Part shown: piece by piece, positions 39,582 through 47,424 of the stretch
How the letters are laid out: each line of letters begins with the position of its first letter
How positions within the stretch are numbered: the stretch's first letter is position 1
Source of the DNA: CAXGTL01 sp964012725
GTDB lineage: Archaea; Nanobdellota; Nanobdellia; Woesearchaeales; CAXGTL01
NCBI GenBank assembly: GCA_964012725.1
Contig: CAXGTL010000005.1
Span: 1-47,424 of the forward strand
Length of the DNA: 47,424 nt
Direction of reading: 5' to 3'
Position numbers and translations under genes: made by a program
Notes under the pieces: model-generated
Databases searched by the model: none
Seen by the model: the letters and a program-made list of their open reading frames with translations, nothing else
Told to the model about the DNA's origin: nothing

Positions 39582-41156
39582 CTAAAGTTGGTCAACTAAT
39601 TTTTTAAACTTTTCTTTTCCAATTGTATTAATAAAATTAGCTAGTTTTGGTCCTTTATTTTTATTAATTAAAAATTTATAACTTGCTGTAAAGAAATCTT
39701 TTGTTTCTATTTCTAATTTTTTACAGATTTCATAAAATTTATTATGAAGATCATTATCACTTGGGTTCTTTTCAAGTTCTCCAAGTATTAATTTGAATGC
39801 TTGTTTTATTTCTTTACTAAACTTAATATCTGGTAATTTTGTATTTAACTGAAACTTAAAGTCTTCTGGAGCATATTTTTCTATCCATTTTTGAGCACAT
39901 TTAATTCTTAATAGTAATCTTTGTTTATCATTTTCATCTTTAGTTTTAAAATATTCTAATGTTTTTTCAGTATCCATGTCAAAAAATTGTAAAATTCCTG
40001 TTAAATGTCTAAAAGAAACTTGGATAGGCATTTTTGGTTTTATTTCTTCTATAGAACTTAATTCATATATTCTTTTTTGTTTTTCATATTTATCTTCTTT
40101 TACTTCTTGTTCTTTATAATAAATTCTTTCACATTTGTCAAAATCTTCATAATTTTTAATAACATCTAAGTCAAATGAAATAGAAAATTCTGTCATTGGT
40201 CTTGTACTTGCAAAAAACCATCTAACCATTTGTGGTTCATAAATTTCTAAAACATCCCATAAATCAACTACTTCTCCTGTTGAACTTGAAATTTTACCTG
40301 CGCCACCCTTGATTCCTATAAAATCATATCCTTGATATATTGGTGCTTCCTTTTTCCAAACATGATCAAGAACCATAACTGCAGTATCTCTAGATCCTCC
40401 AACTGTTGAATGATCTTTACCAGCTGGTTCAAAATCTACGTCTTCATAGTGCCATCTCATTGGCCAGTCAACTCTCCAAACTAACTTACTTATACCTTTT
40501 TTTCTTAAATCAAATTTATCTTTAAATCCACATTCACATTCATAAGTGATTTCATAATTACCATCATAATCTTTTATTTTTGTTGTATCTTTACCACATT
40601 TTTCACAAAAAATTGATACAGGATACCAATCAGAAGCAAGTGGTTCTTTTCTAAATTCATTTAGAACTTTTGCAATAACTTCTTTTTTTTGCATTGCTGT
40701 TTTCATTTCTTCAGCATATTCACAAGCTCTATATTTTTTGTTTTGGTATAAAAACTCTGGACTAATTCCAACAATTGGAAGTGCTTTTTCTACTCTTAGT
40801 TCATTATGCTTAGCATAACTTTCATGTTTACAATCAAAAGTATCAGGTGTATCAACAATAGGCTTTTTTAAGAAAGTGTCTAAGAGCTTTTGATTTGGCA
40901 TGTTTTTTGGTACTTTTCTAAATACATCATAATCATCCCAAGAATAAATAAATCTTACTTCTTTACCAATTTCTTTTAGAGCTCTATATACTAAATCTAC
41001 AGTAATAATTTCTCTGAAATTACCAATATGAACAGTTCCACTAGGTGTGATTCCAGCTGCAATTGTATATTTTGGTTTATCACCTTTTTCAGCAATAACT
41101 CTTTTTGCTATTGAATCAGCCCAATGTACTTTTTTTGATCTTTTATCTTTTCCCAT
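39582..41156 (-). CDS. lysK: Lysyl-tRNA synthetase, class I
   Basis: A 524-residue class I LysRS, the archaeal type unrelated to the class II enzyme. The HIGH motif is HIGNF (PSGTVHIGNFREI) and the KMSKS motif is KISSSTG. A zinc ribbon is seen at FCEKCGKD...YECECGF. KLVWRVDWPMRWHYEDVDFEPAGKDHS is the typical active-site region. The C-terminal part is the all-helical anticodon-binding domain. The start follows an AT-rich promoter facing the aspartic peptidase gene. Confidence 0.93.
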   Translation of the reverse strand: MGKDKRSKKVHWADSIAKRVIAEKGDKPKYTIAAGITPSGTVHIGNFREIITVDLVYRALKEIGKEVRFIYSWDDYDVFRKVPKNMPNQKLLDTFLKKPIVDTPDTFDCKHESYAKHNELRVEKALPIVGISPEFLYQNKKYRACEYAEEMKTAMQKKEVIAKVLNEFRKEPLASDWYPVSIFCEKCGKDTTKIKDYDGNYEITYECECGFKDKFDLRKKGISKLVWRVDWPMRWHYEDVDFEPAGKDHSTVGGSRDTAVMVLDHVWKKEAPIYQGYDFIGIKGGAGKISSSTGEVVDLWDVLEIYEPQMVRWFFASTRPMTEFSISFDLDVIKNYEDFDKCERIYYKEQEVKEDKYEKQKRIYELSSIEEIKPKMPIQVSFRHLTGILQFFDMDTEKTLEYFKTKDENDKQRLLLRIKCAQKWIEKYAPEDFKFQLNTKLPDIKFSKEIKQAFKLILGELEKNPSDNDLHNKFYEICKKLEIETKDFFTASYKFLINKNKGPKLANFINTIGKEKFKKLVDQL

Positions 41157-41229
41157 AGTTATATAGTAATTTGTATGGTATATATTAATTTAATGGAAAA
41201 TGTATGTATAATATACATTTACGAAAGCC

Positions 41230-41237
41230 TTATAAAT
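41230..41237 (+). promoter_or_regulatory. TATA box for the peptidase/RimK operon
   Basis: GAAAGCC followed by TTATAAAT, about 25 nt before the ATG at 41259, is a good BRE/TATA match for a leaderless mRNA. Confidence 0.5.
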
Positions 41238-41258
41238 GTCTAATTTTTCTTATATTGT

Positions 41259-41651
41259 ATGAGTAAAAAGATTAGAAAAGGGATAAAAAGAAAAGTAAAA
41301 ACATTGTCAGTAATAGGTTTTACAGAAAAAGTTACTGTATATGGACCTAAAAAAAGTAAACAAGCAATAGCTAGGGTAGATACAGGTGCTGCTAAGAATT
41401 CAATAGATGTAAAACTAGCAGCTGAGTTAAAACTAGGACCTATTATTAGAACAAAAAAAGTAAGGTCTGCAGAAGGTCTGTCAAATAGGCCTTTAATAAA
41501 AGCTGGATTACAAATAGGTGGAAGAAAGTTTAAAACATTGTTTAATCTTGCAGATAGATCAAAACTTAGATATAAAGTATTGATTGGTAGAAATATATTA
41601 AAACAAAGGTTTATAATAGATCCTAATTATAAGAAAAATAAAAAAAAGTGA
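41259..41651 (+). CDS. Retropepsin-like aspartic peptidase of the RimK-associated family (PF05618-like)
   Basis: A 130-residue protein. The catalytic turn IARVDTGAAKNSIDVKLA carries the D-T-G triad typical of retroviral-type aspartic proteases, and RIPLIKAGLQIGGRKFKTLFNLADRSKLRYKVLIGRNILKQRFIIDP matches the 'ATP-dependent zinc protease' family often coded beside rimK. Members are proposed to remove residues that the ATP-grasp ligase adds. It lies 68 nt before such a ligase here. Basic residues dominate both ends. Confidence 0.85.
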   Translation: MSKKIRKGIKRKVKTLSVIGFTEKVTVYGPKKSKQAIARVDTGAAKNSIDVKLAAELKLGPIIRTKKVRSAEGLSNRPLIKAGLQIGGRKFKTLFNLADRSKLRYKVLIGRNILKQRFIIDPNYKKNKKK

Positions 41652-41719
41652 GAAGATTAAAGTAATAAAACAATAACAAAAATAATAACTAAATTAATTA
41701 AATTAAATAAAATATAAAA

Positions 41720-42835
41720 ATGGCAAAAGAAGAAAAACAATTCAAAGCAGCTGTAATAAGTCTTGGTTCTAAGTCTTCTAAATGGACAGTTGAGGAAATG
41801 GAAAAATATTTTGAAACTGTTGATCATTTAAATATTAAACAAATAGAAGTAAATCTTGGTGATAAAGAACCTATTTTATATGAAGGAGAACCAATTAAAA
41901 AATATGATTGTATTTATGCAAAAGGTTCTTTTAGGTATAATAATTTGTTAAGAGCAATTACTTCTGTATTAAATAAAGAAACTTATTTACCATTATCACC
42001 ATTCTCATTTACAGTTGGTCATGATAAAGTTTTAACACATCTTGATTTACAAAGATATAATATTCCTACACCTAAAACTTATTTAACAGCAACACCTGAA
42101 GCTGCAAAACAAACATTGGAAAAAATTAATTATCCAATTATAATGAAGCTTCCTAGTGGTACACATGGTAAAGGTGTAATGTTTGCTGATTCATTACCTT
42201 CAGCAACTTCTATGCTTGATACTTTAGCAGCATTAAAACAACCATTCCTTATTCAGGAATTCATTGATACTGATGGTTCAGATATAAGAGCAATAGTTGT
42301 AGGTGATAAAGTTGTAGCAGGAATGAAAAGAAAAGCTATAAAAGGTGAAAAAAGAGCTAACATTCATGCAGGTGGAACTGGTGAATCAATTACACCTGAT
42401 TATCAAACATGTAAAATTGCAGTTGAAGCTGCAAAAGCACTGGGTATGGATGTATGTGCTGTAGATATTTTAGAAAGTATTAAAGGACCTTTAGTTTTAG
42501 AACTTAATCTATCACCTGGATTACAAGGTATAACAAAAGCATCAGGAATAAATGTTGCAAATGAAATTGCTAGATTTTTGTTTAGAAAAACAAAAGAATT
42601 TAAAGCAGGTAAAAAACCAAAAGTAAGTGCAAAACAAATTCTTGATGATATGGATTTTTCTGCTGTAAAAAATGGTAAAAAAGAATTAATAACTAGCATA
42701 GATCTCCGTGGTAAAAGAATGTTATTACCAGAGGTTATAACAGATATGACTGGTTTTGATGATAAAATGGATTTAATTATTCATGCTGAAAAAGATAAGC
42801 TTGAAATTAAAAAATTTAAAGTTGGTGAAAAATAA
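41720..42835 (+). CDS. RimK-like ATP-grasp ligase
   Basis: A 371-residue protein. The pre-ATP-grasp domain ends near residue 90. VGHDKVLTHLDLQRYNIPTPKTYLT, PIIMKLPSGTHGKGVMFADS, FLIQEFIDTDGSDIRAIVVGDKVVAGMKRKA and the Mg site VCAVDILESIKGPLVLELNLSPGLQGI match RimK/LysX-type enzymes that add amino acids (often Glu) to protein or peptide ends. The last 70 residues form an extra domain, unusual for RimK. The aspartic peptidase directly upstream supports a paired system. Confidence 0.88.
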   Translation: MAKEEKQFKAAVISLGSKSSKWTVEEMEKYFETVDHLNIKQIEVNLGDKEPILYEGEPIKKYDCIYAKGSFRYNNLLRAITSVLNKETYLPLSPFSFTVGHDKVLTHLDLQRYNIPTPKTYLTATPEAAKQTLEKINYPIIMKLPSGTHGKGVMFADSLPSATSMLDTLAALKQPFLIQEFIDTDGSDIRAIVVGDKVVAGMKRKAIKGEKRANIHAGGTGESITPDYQTCKIAVEAAKALGMDVCAVDILESIKGPLVLELNLSPGLQGITKASGINVANEIARFLFRKTKEFKAGKKPKVSAKQILDDMDFSAVKNGKKELITSIDLRGKRMLLPEVITDMTGFDDKMDLIIHAEKDKLEIKKFKVGEK

Positions 42836-42836
42836 A

Positions 42837-43001
42837 ATGAATTTGACAAATGATGAAAAAAAAATAATTAGGTTTGTTCTTAAAAAACATTTAGAAGAAG
42901 TTAATGAAACAGAGAAATTACTTAATATGGATGTTAGTTTTTTAGCAGCAGAAGAAAAGTATGAGATGTTTGTTGAAAAATTGATTAAAAAGTTGAAGTG
43001 A
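42837..43001 (+). CDS. Small helical protein downstream of the RimK-like gene
   Basis: A 54-residue protein beginning MNLTNDEKKIIRFVLKKHLE, entirely helix-forming and rich in Glu/Lys. It starts one base after the ATP-grasp stop with GGTGA upstream, so it is likely to be cotranslated with it. I recognise no family. It could be an acceptor substrate or partner of the ligase, but nothing in the sequence proves that. Confidence 0.65.
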   Translation: MNLTNDEKKIIRFVLKKHLEEVNETEKLLNMDVSFLAAEEKYEMFVEKLIKKLK

Positions 43002-43066
43002 TTCTGAAACTTTAACAATTTAATTATGGTTTATCTAGGCAGTTATAAACTTTAATATTAGTTGTT

Positions 43067-43447
43067 TCATGATTTCTTATAAAACTTATTTACTTCTTCT
43101 TTTATCTTTGATAAGATTTTAGGATCACTTGTATTTAAATGAGTGAATTCTTTATATACTTCTCTATCAGTTAATTCAGTTTTTATTCCAGCTTCTGCTA
43201 AATTTGTTGTTATAATTATTTTTGAATTGTTATAATTGGTAATTAAATTATATAATGAATCAATTACTTCTACTTCATTACCACCACTCATCAAACTAGC
43301 TATAATTATGTCGATCGAATTTTTATCTTTATGACTTATAGCTTCTCCTACATCTTCTTTTAGTTCAACATCATAATTTTCTTTTTGTAAAGAACCTTGA
43401 AGAAATTTCCCTGTTGTACTATTATCAATTATTAATAATTTTCCCAT
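43067..43447 (-). CDS. Degenerate CheY-like receiver domain protein
   Basis: A 126-residue single domain with the receiver fold pattern: LLIIDNSTTGKFLQGSLQKENYDVELKEDVGEAISH, then IDIIIASLMSGG, KIIITTNLAE and a final helix. The phosphoacceptor Asp at the end of strand 3 (usually I-L-L-D-x-x-M-P) is replaced by Ser (IIASLMSGG), the N-terminal acidic pair is reduced to one Asp, and no output domain exists. It probably does not accept phosphate. Role unknown. Confidence 0.65.
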   Translation of the reverse strand: MGKLLIIDNSTTGKFLQGSLQKENYDVELKEDVGEAISHKDKNSIDIIIASLMSGGNEVEVIDSLYNLITNYNNSKIIITTNLAEAGIKTELTDREVYKEFTHLNTSDPKILSKIKEEVNKFYKKS

Positions 43448-43541
43448 AATTTCACCCCAAATATTATTTTAATAGTAATATTTTAACATAACCAACTTTA
43501 TAAGTATTTCCAAACTTGAATATATAATATATACTTTCAAA

Positions 43542-43683
43542 GGTTTTATTAGTTCTATTCAAAAATCCTATTACGTTTTATTCATTATATTCATAAAACT
43601 TCATCTGGCCATGCCTTCATTTATCAACAAATGAAGACAAAGAAGGCACAGACGGATATTTTGAATGGAACTGGTTTTATTAG
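43542..43683. mobile_element. Foldback element A3 with 9-bp target duplication near the iPGM stop
   Basis: A 122-bp insert (43551-43672) has ends AGTTCTATTCAAAAATCC and GGATATTTTGAATGGAACT that pair almost fully. It is flanked by the direct repeat GGTTTTATT (43542-43550 and 43673-43681). Inside are GTTTTAT/ATAAAAC and TGCCTTC/GAAGGCA stems. On the minus strand it carries GTCTG...GGCATGGCCAGATG...GTAATAGGAT, shared with the elements at 25.2 and 34.5 kb. Confidence 0.75.
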
Positions 43684-43687
43684 AACT

Positions 43688-45193
43688 TCACAATAAATAC
43701 TTAACAATCATACTTTCACCAGTCATTTCTTTTGGTTTTTCTATATTTAATAAATCTAATATTGTAGGTGCAATATCAGCTAATATTCCTTTAGACCTTA
43801 TTTTAATATTTTGGTTATAAATCATAAAAAATACTGGGTTTGTTGAATGAGCTGTATCTGTTTCATTATATCCTACTATCATTTCTTCACAATTACCATG
43901 GTCAGCTGTAATTATTACTACTCCATTTAATTCTTTTACTTTTTCAATTATTTTTCCAACACATACATCAACTTTTTCAACAGCTTTTATTGCAGCTTTT
44001 AATATTCCTGTATGTCCTACCATGTCACCATTAGCAAAGTTAATTATAATAACATCATTCTTTTTTAAATTTTCTAATACTTTTTCTGTTACTTTGTCTG
44101 CATTCATTTCTGGTTGTTGATCATATGTTGCTACTTTTGGACTTGGTATTACTATTCTTGTCTCTTTTTCAAACGGTGTTTCTCTAAGTCCATTAAAAAA
44201 ATAAGTTACATGAGCATATTTTTCACTTTCTGCAATTCTTAATTGTTTTATATCATTACTACTAAGAACTTCCCCTAAAGTGTTTTTTGGATAGACTGGA
44301 GGAAAAATTACTTTAAAATTTTTAAAATCATCATCATACTGTGAAAATGCAATTAAATTAACATCTTTGTAAGTACGTTTAAATTTATCAAAGTTAGGAT
44401 CAATAAATGCTTGTGTTAATTGTCTTGCTCTATCTTCTCTAAAATTAAAAAATATTACAGTATCTTTTTCTTTTAACCCATGATAATCTCCTGTTACTAA
44501 TGGAATTATAAATTCATCACCAATTTTCTTTTTATAAGATTGTTTTAATGCAGCATATATATTTTTATTATATAATCCTGATGCTTTTGTAATTGTGTCA
44601 TATGCTTTTTGAGTTCTGTCCCATCTATTATCTCTATCCATTGAATAATATCTACCACTTATAGTTGCAATAATTCCTACTCCTTTTAATTTTTTCTGAA
44701 GTCTTTTTATATATTTTTTAGCACATTTAGGTTTAGTATCACGTCCATCTAAAAATGCATGAACATAAACTTTACAATTATATTTTTTTGCTAAATCAAT
44801 TAATGCAAATAAATGATATATATGACTATGTACACCACCATCACTTAATAATCCCATTAAATGAACATATTCATTTTTATCAAATGCTTCAATTAAAGTA
44901 GGAATTTCAAAAAAACTTCCATCTTTTATAGAATTATTAATTCTCATTAAATATTGATCAACTACTCTTCCAGCTCCAATGTTTATATGGCCAACTTCAG
45001 AGTTTCCCATGAATCCCTTAGGTAATCCTACTGATTCTCCTGATGCTTTTAGGACTGCATATGGACATGTTTTTGTAAGTTTATCAAGAACAGGTGTATT
45101 AGCTAGTTTTATAGCATTTCCTTTCTTTTTCCATGATAATCCAAAACCATCTAATACCATTAATACAATTGGTTTTTTTACTTCTTCAATCAT
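43688..45193 (-). CDS. gpmI: 2,3-bisphosphoglycerate-independent phosphoglycerate mutase (iPGM)
   Basis: It converts 3- and 2-phosphoglycerate in glycolysis/gluconeogenesis. The 501 residues belong to the long GpmI form with alkaline-phosphatase fold: VLMVLDGFGLS (Asp15), FMGNSEVGH with the phosphoserine site (S65), HAFLDGRDTKPK, ISGRYYSMDRDNRWDRT and INFANGDMVGHTG...ITADHGNCEEM. This is the type usual in bacteria; many archaea use the shorter ApgM. It precedes the next pathway enzyme's gene, enolase, by 45 nt. Confidence 0.95.
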   Translation of the reverse strand: MIEEVKKPIVLMVLDGFGLSWKKKGNAIKLANTPVLDKLTKTCPYAVLKASGESVGLPKGFMGNSEVGHINIGAGRVVDQYLMRINNSIKDGSFFEIPTLIEAFDKNEYVHLMGLLSDGGVHSHIYHLFALIDLAKKYNCKVYVHAFLDGRDTKPKCAKKYIKRLQKKLKGVGIIATISGRYYSMDRDNRWDRTQKAYDTITKASGLYNKNIYAALKQSYKKKIGDEFIIPLVTGDYHGLKEKDTVIFFNFREDRARQLTQAFIDPNFDKFKRTYKDVNLIAFSQYDDDFKNFKVIFPPVYPKNTLGEVLSSNDIKQLRIAESEKYAHVTYFFNGLRETPFEKETRIVIPSPKVATYDQQPEMNADKVTEKVLENLKKNDVIIINFANGDMVGHTGILKAAIKAVEKVDVCVGKIIEKVKELNGVVIITADHGNCEEMIVGYNETDTAHSTNPVFFMIYNQNIKIRSKGILADIAPTILDLLNIEKPKEMTGESMIVKYLL

Positions 45194-45238
45194 ATTATAT
45201 ATAAAAAGAAAGTCCTGTTTTTAAAGATTTGGCATATT

Positions 45239-46486
45239 TTACTTAAATGTGTATATTGACTTTTTTCCTAATTCTTGCTCAATTCTTAGAAGCCTGTTAT
45301 ATTTAGCAATTCTCTCACCCCTACAAGGAGCACCTGACTTAATTTGGCCACAACCTAAACCAACAACAAAGTCAGAAATAAATGGATCAATTGTTTCACC
45401 TGATCTGTGAGATACCATAATGTTCCAATTATCTTTATAAGCTAATTTTGCAGCAGACAAAGATTCTGTTAAAGTACCAATTTGATTTAGTTTAAGTAAT
45501 AAAGCATTACACAGATCATACTTTTTTGCAAAGTCAATATTTTCAACATTGGTTACTAATAAATCATCTCCAACTATTTGTACTTTATTACCAATTCTAT
45601 CTTTCAATTCTCTCCAATTAAGATAATCTTCTTGATCAAATGGATCTTCAATAGAAATAATAGGATATTGTTCTACTAAATGTTCATAAAGTTTTACTAA
45701 TTTATGTGGTTTTAACCACCAACCATCAACTTTGTACATTTTATGATTATAAAATTCAGAAGCAGCTGAATCAATTGCAATTTTGACTTTTTTTTCATAA
45801 CCTAACTCTTTTACACTTTTCATTATTATTTTTAGAGGTTGATATACTTTTTGTAGTTTGTTTGGAGCGAATCCTCCTTCATCACCAATATTAGTTGAAC
45901 CTTTGCCATACTTTTTTCTTAAATCTTTTTTTAATTGATGGTAAACTTCGCTTCCAATACGTAATGCTTGCTCAAAATTCTTTGCTTTAACAGGGGCAAT
46001 CATGAATTCCTGAAAACTTAACTTGTTGTCAGCATGTTTGCCTCCATTGATAATGTTAAAAAAAGGAACAGGTAATCTTTTTTCATTACCAAAATAAGAA
46101 TATAGTGGTTTATCCTCCACTAAAGATCTTAACCTTGCACATGCTAAGCTTACTGCTAATATTGAATTAGCTCCCAATTTTGATTTGTCATGAGTTCCGT
46201 CATAATCTATCATAAAATTGTCTATATTACTTTGTTCACGAATATCAAACCCTTTTAATTTTTGTCCTATTAAATGAATGTTGTGTACAGCTTTTTGAAC
46301 ACCTTTTCCATGATATCTGTTTTTCTCATTATCTCTAAGTTCTACAGCTTCATACTTACCAGTTGATGCTCCGCTTGGGACCATTGCTGTTGAGAACTTA
46401 TTTTTACAATAGACTGTTGCTTCAACTGTAGGATTGCCTCTAGAATCAAGAATTTCTCTACCTATTACTTTGGTAATTTTATACAT
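45239..46486 (-). CDS. eno: Enolase
   Basis: It converts 2-phosphoglycerate to phosphoenolpyruvate. Conserved pieces are EILDSRGNPTVEATVYC, GASTGKYEAVELRD, FFNIINGGKHADNKLSFQEFMIAP, TNIGDEGGFAPN, ISIEDPFDQEDY, IVGDDLLVTN, LLKLNQIGTLTESL and MVSHRSGETID. At 415 residues it is a full-length enzyme. AGAGGG lies before the ATG. The upstream gap holds a G-rich tract and a possible 21-codon ORF. Confidence 0.97.
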   Translation of the reverse strand: MYKITKVIGREILDSRGNPTVEATVYCKNKFSTAMVPSGASTGKYEAVELRDNEKNRYHGKGVQKAVHNIHLIGQKLKGFDIREQSNIDNFMIDYDGTHDKSKLGANSILAVSLACARLRSLVEDKPLYSYFGNEKRLPVPFFNIINGGKHADNKLSFQEFMIAPVKAKNFEQALRIGSEVYHQLKKDLRKKYGKGSTNIGDEGGFAPNKLQKVYQPLKIIMKSVKELGYEKKVKIAIDSAASEFYNHKMYKVDGWWLKPHKLVKLYEHLVEQYPIISIEDPFDQEDYLNWRELKDRIGNKVQIVGDDLLVTNVENIDFAKKYDLCNALLLKLNQIGTLTESLSAAKLAYKDNWNIMVSHRSGETIDPFISDFVVGLGCGQIKSGAPCRGERIAKYNRLLRIEQELGKKSIYTFK

Positions 46487-46514
46487 TTTTCCCTCTTTTT
46501 TTTGTAATTATTAA

Positions 46515-46580
46515 TTACCCACATTCTCCGCCCCCACCACCCACCCAAGGATGATAAAGACAATGTTTTGTGAATTTCAT
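46515..46580 (-). CDS. Possible 21-residue zinc-finger-like micro-ORF upstream of enolase
   Basis: The frame MKFTKHCLYHPWVGGGGGECG lies in the enolase upstream gap. H6, C7, H10 and C20 resemble the first half of a B-box-like C-x2-H-P...C finger. The five Gly use four different codons, which argues against a simple repeat. No ribosome binding site is seen, and a TATA-like TATATAAT lies just before the ATG, which would start transcription inside the frame. Either the ORF is real on a longer mRNA or the DNA is just a G-rich leader. Confidence 0.3.
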   Translation of the reverse strand: MKFTKHCLYHPWVGGGGGECG

Positions 46581-46597
46581 TATTATATACTTTCTAC

Positions 46598-47386
46598 TCA
46601 ACCAATATAATTAACATCTTTGACAAACTTGTTTCCTAATTTCATTGACTTAGATACTTTTGCAAGTTCATCTGTTCTTTTTAATATTTCTGATTCCATT
46701 TCTTTGATTTCTTTTTCAAGTTTTTCAAATTTTAAACTTAATTTAAATTGATGATTTAATATTTTTAATATTTTTTTTGAACCTTTTATTCCTAAAAACA
46801 TTGGATGTGCAAATGTTTCTGCTAATAATGCAACTGCATCAATTTTTCTTTTACTAGCTAAACCTAATAATAAACCAGTTATTCCTATAATTGGTCCAAC
46901 CACACCATATAAATTATCTGATAAGTGTGAACTTTTGTATTTTTTTATTATTTTTTTATTATTTCCAGTGTAATATACTTTTGGTTTTTTTGGAACTGTT
47001 TGTAAACCTATACCACCAAGTGTAACAATTTCTTTACATTTTAATTTTTCACAAATATCTAATATAATATCACTAAATTCATACGAACTTACTTCATCAA
47101 TTGGTTGTACATCTCCTGCTAAAAATAATAAATCTCTTTTTTTGTTATTATTGAACTTTTTATAATAAATAGCTATACTTGGTAATTCAACAAGATTTTT
47201 TTCATTAACAAAAACTGAATGAGGAAATGTGTAAGAAAAGAAATTAAAACCTTTTTTTGCTTTTAACTCATCTATGATGAAATCAACTGCAACTTTACCA
47301 ACATTACCTATTCCTGGAAGACCTTCGATTAATACAGGATTATTAAGTTTTGGTAATTTACCTATTTGTTCTATTTTCCAAGTCAT
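46598..47386 (-). CDS. PAC2-family proteasome assembly chaperone-like protein
   Basis: A 262-residue protein. PVLIEGLPGIGNVGKVAVDFIIDELKAKK and IYYKKFNNNKKRDLLFLAGDVQPIDEVSSYEFSDIILDICEKLKCKEIVTLGGIGLQT fit the archaeal PAC2 family (PF09754), relatives of chaperones that pair proteasome alpha subunits. LYGVVGPIIGITGLLLGLASKRKIDAVALLAETFAHP follows. The last 40 residues form a coiled coil. The PAN gene occurs in the same window but not next to it. Confidence 0.9.
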   Translation of the reverse strand: MTWKIEQIGKLPKLNNPVLIEGLPGIGNVGKVAVDFIIDELKAKKGFNFFSYTFPHSVFVNEKNLVELPSIAIYYKKFNNNKKRDLLFLAGDVQPIDEVSSYEFSDIILDICEKLKCKEIVTLGGIGLQTVPKKPKVYYTGNNKKIIKKYKSSHLSDNLYGVVGPIIGITGLLLGLASKRKIDAVALLAETFAHPMFLGIKGSKKILKILNHQFKLSLKFEKLEKEIKEMESEILKRTDELAKVSKSMKLGNKFVKDVNYIG

Positions 47387-47424
47387 AAAATTAGTTATGT
47401 TTTGTGTGTTTATAAAGTTTATGT

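Noticed and set aside
1..47424. CRISPR array, IS transposase or tRNA/rRNA genes
   Set aside because: No regularly spaced repeats, no transposase-like protein and no cloverleaf or rRNA segment could be recognised anywhere in the window.

Overview
The window is an AT-rich stretch of an archaeal chromosome. It carries the archaeal-type ribosomal protein super-operon, from uL3 to eL14, with the RNase P subunit Rpp29 and eIF1 embedded. It also has PAN, Hef, Rpo7/Spt4, class I lysyl-tRNA synthetase and Pth2. A minimal primase fusing PriS-type and PriL Fe-S segments, a compact gene set and very low GC point to a DPANN-type lineage (Woesearchaeota/Pacearchaeota/Nanoarchaeota-like). That placement is inference.

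Layout. 1-1.2 kb: PAN. 1.4-17.5 kb: one long leftward block of ribosomal proteins, SecY and a DUF106/EMC3-like insertase. 17.8-23.9 kb: fused primase, a PycTM-like membrane protein, Hef, eS31-eS24-Spt4-Rpo7 and a DUF1858 protein. 24-25.1 kb: two convergent, overlapping cytidylate-kinase-like genes. 25.3-30.2 kb: a group 4 membrane-bound [NiFe] hydrogenase with its maturation protease. 30.3-33.9 kb: thioredoxin-like membrane proteins, a DUF6485 protein and a divergent membrane-tethered HTH regulator. 34-36.5 kb: a Cys-rich protein, an MnmC-like methyltransferase, two tiny genes and a RelBE toxin-antitoxin pair. 36.5-43 kb: two ATP-grasp ligases, each next to a peptidase (M29-like or retropepsin-like), with Pth2 and LysRS between. 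43-47.4 kb: a degenerate receiver, iPGM, enolase and a PAC2-family protein.

Working together. The hydrogenase and the thiol-redox genes lie on the same strand in near-continuous order and may form one redox locus. The ATP-grasp/peptidase pairs suggest ribosome-independent peptide or amino-acid tagging and its reversal. PAN and PAC2 belong to the proteasome system. iPGM and enolase are consecutive steps of lower glycolysis.

The least explained signal is a set of 110-165 bp foldback elements, mostly at gene 3' ends (19.84, 25.16, 28.14, 34.49 and 43.55 kb). Each has terminal inverted repeats. Two have convincing target-site duplications, one of which supplies the stop codon of hef. Three share an internal core whose stems keep pairing while the sequence changes. 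They look like small non-autonomous mobile elements or structured RNAs that move. Many upstream genes have a TATA-like box about 25-30 nt before the ATG (probably leaderless), whereas many operon-internal genes have GGTG/GAGG-type ribosome binding sites.
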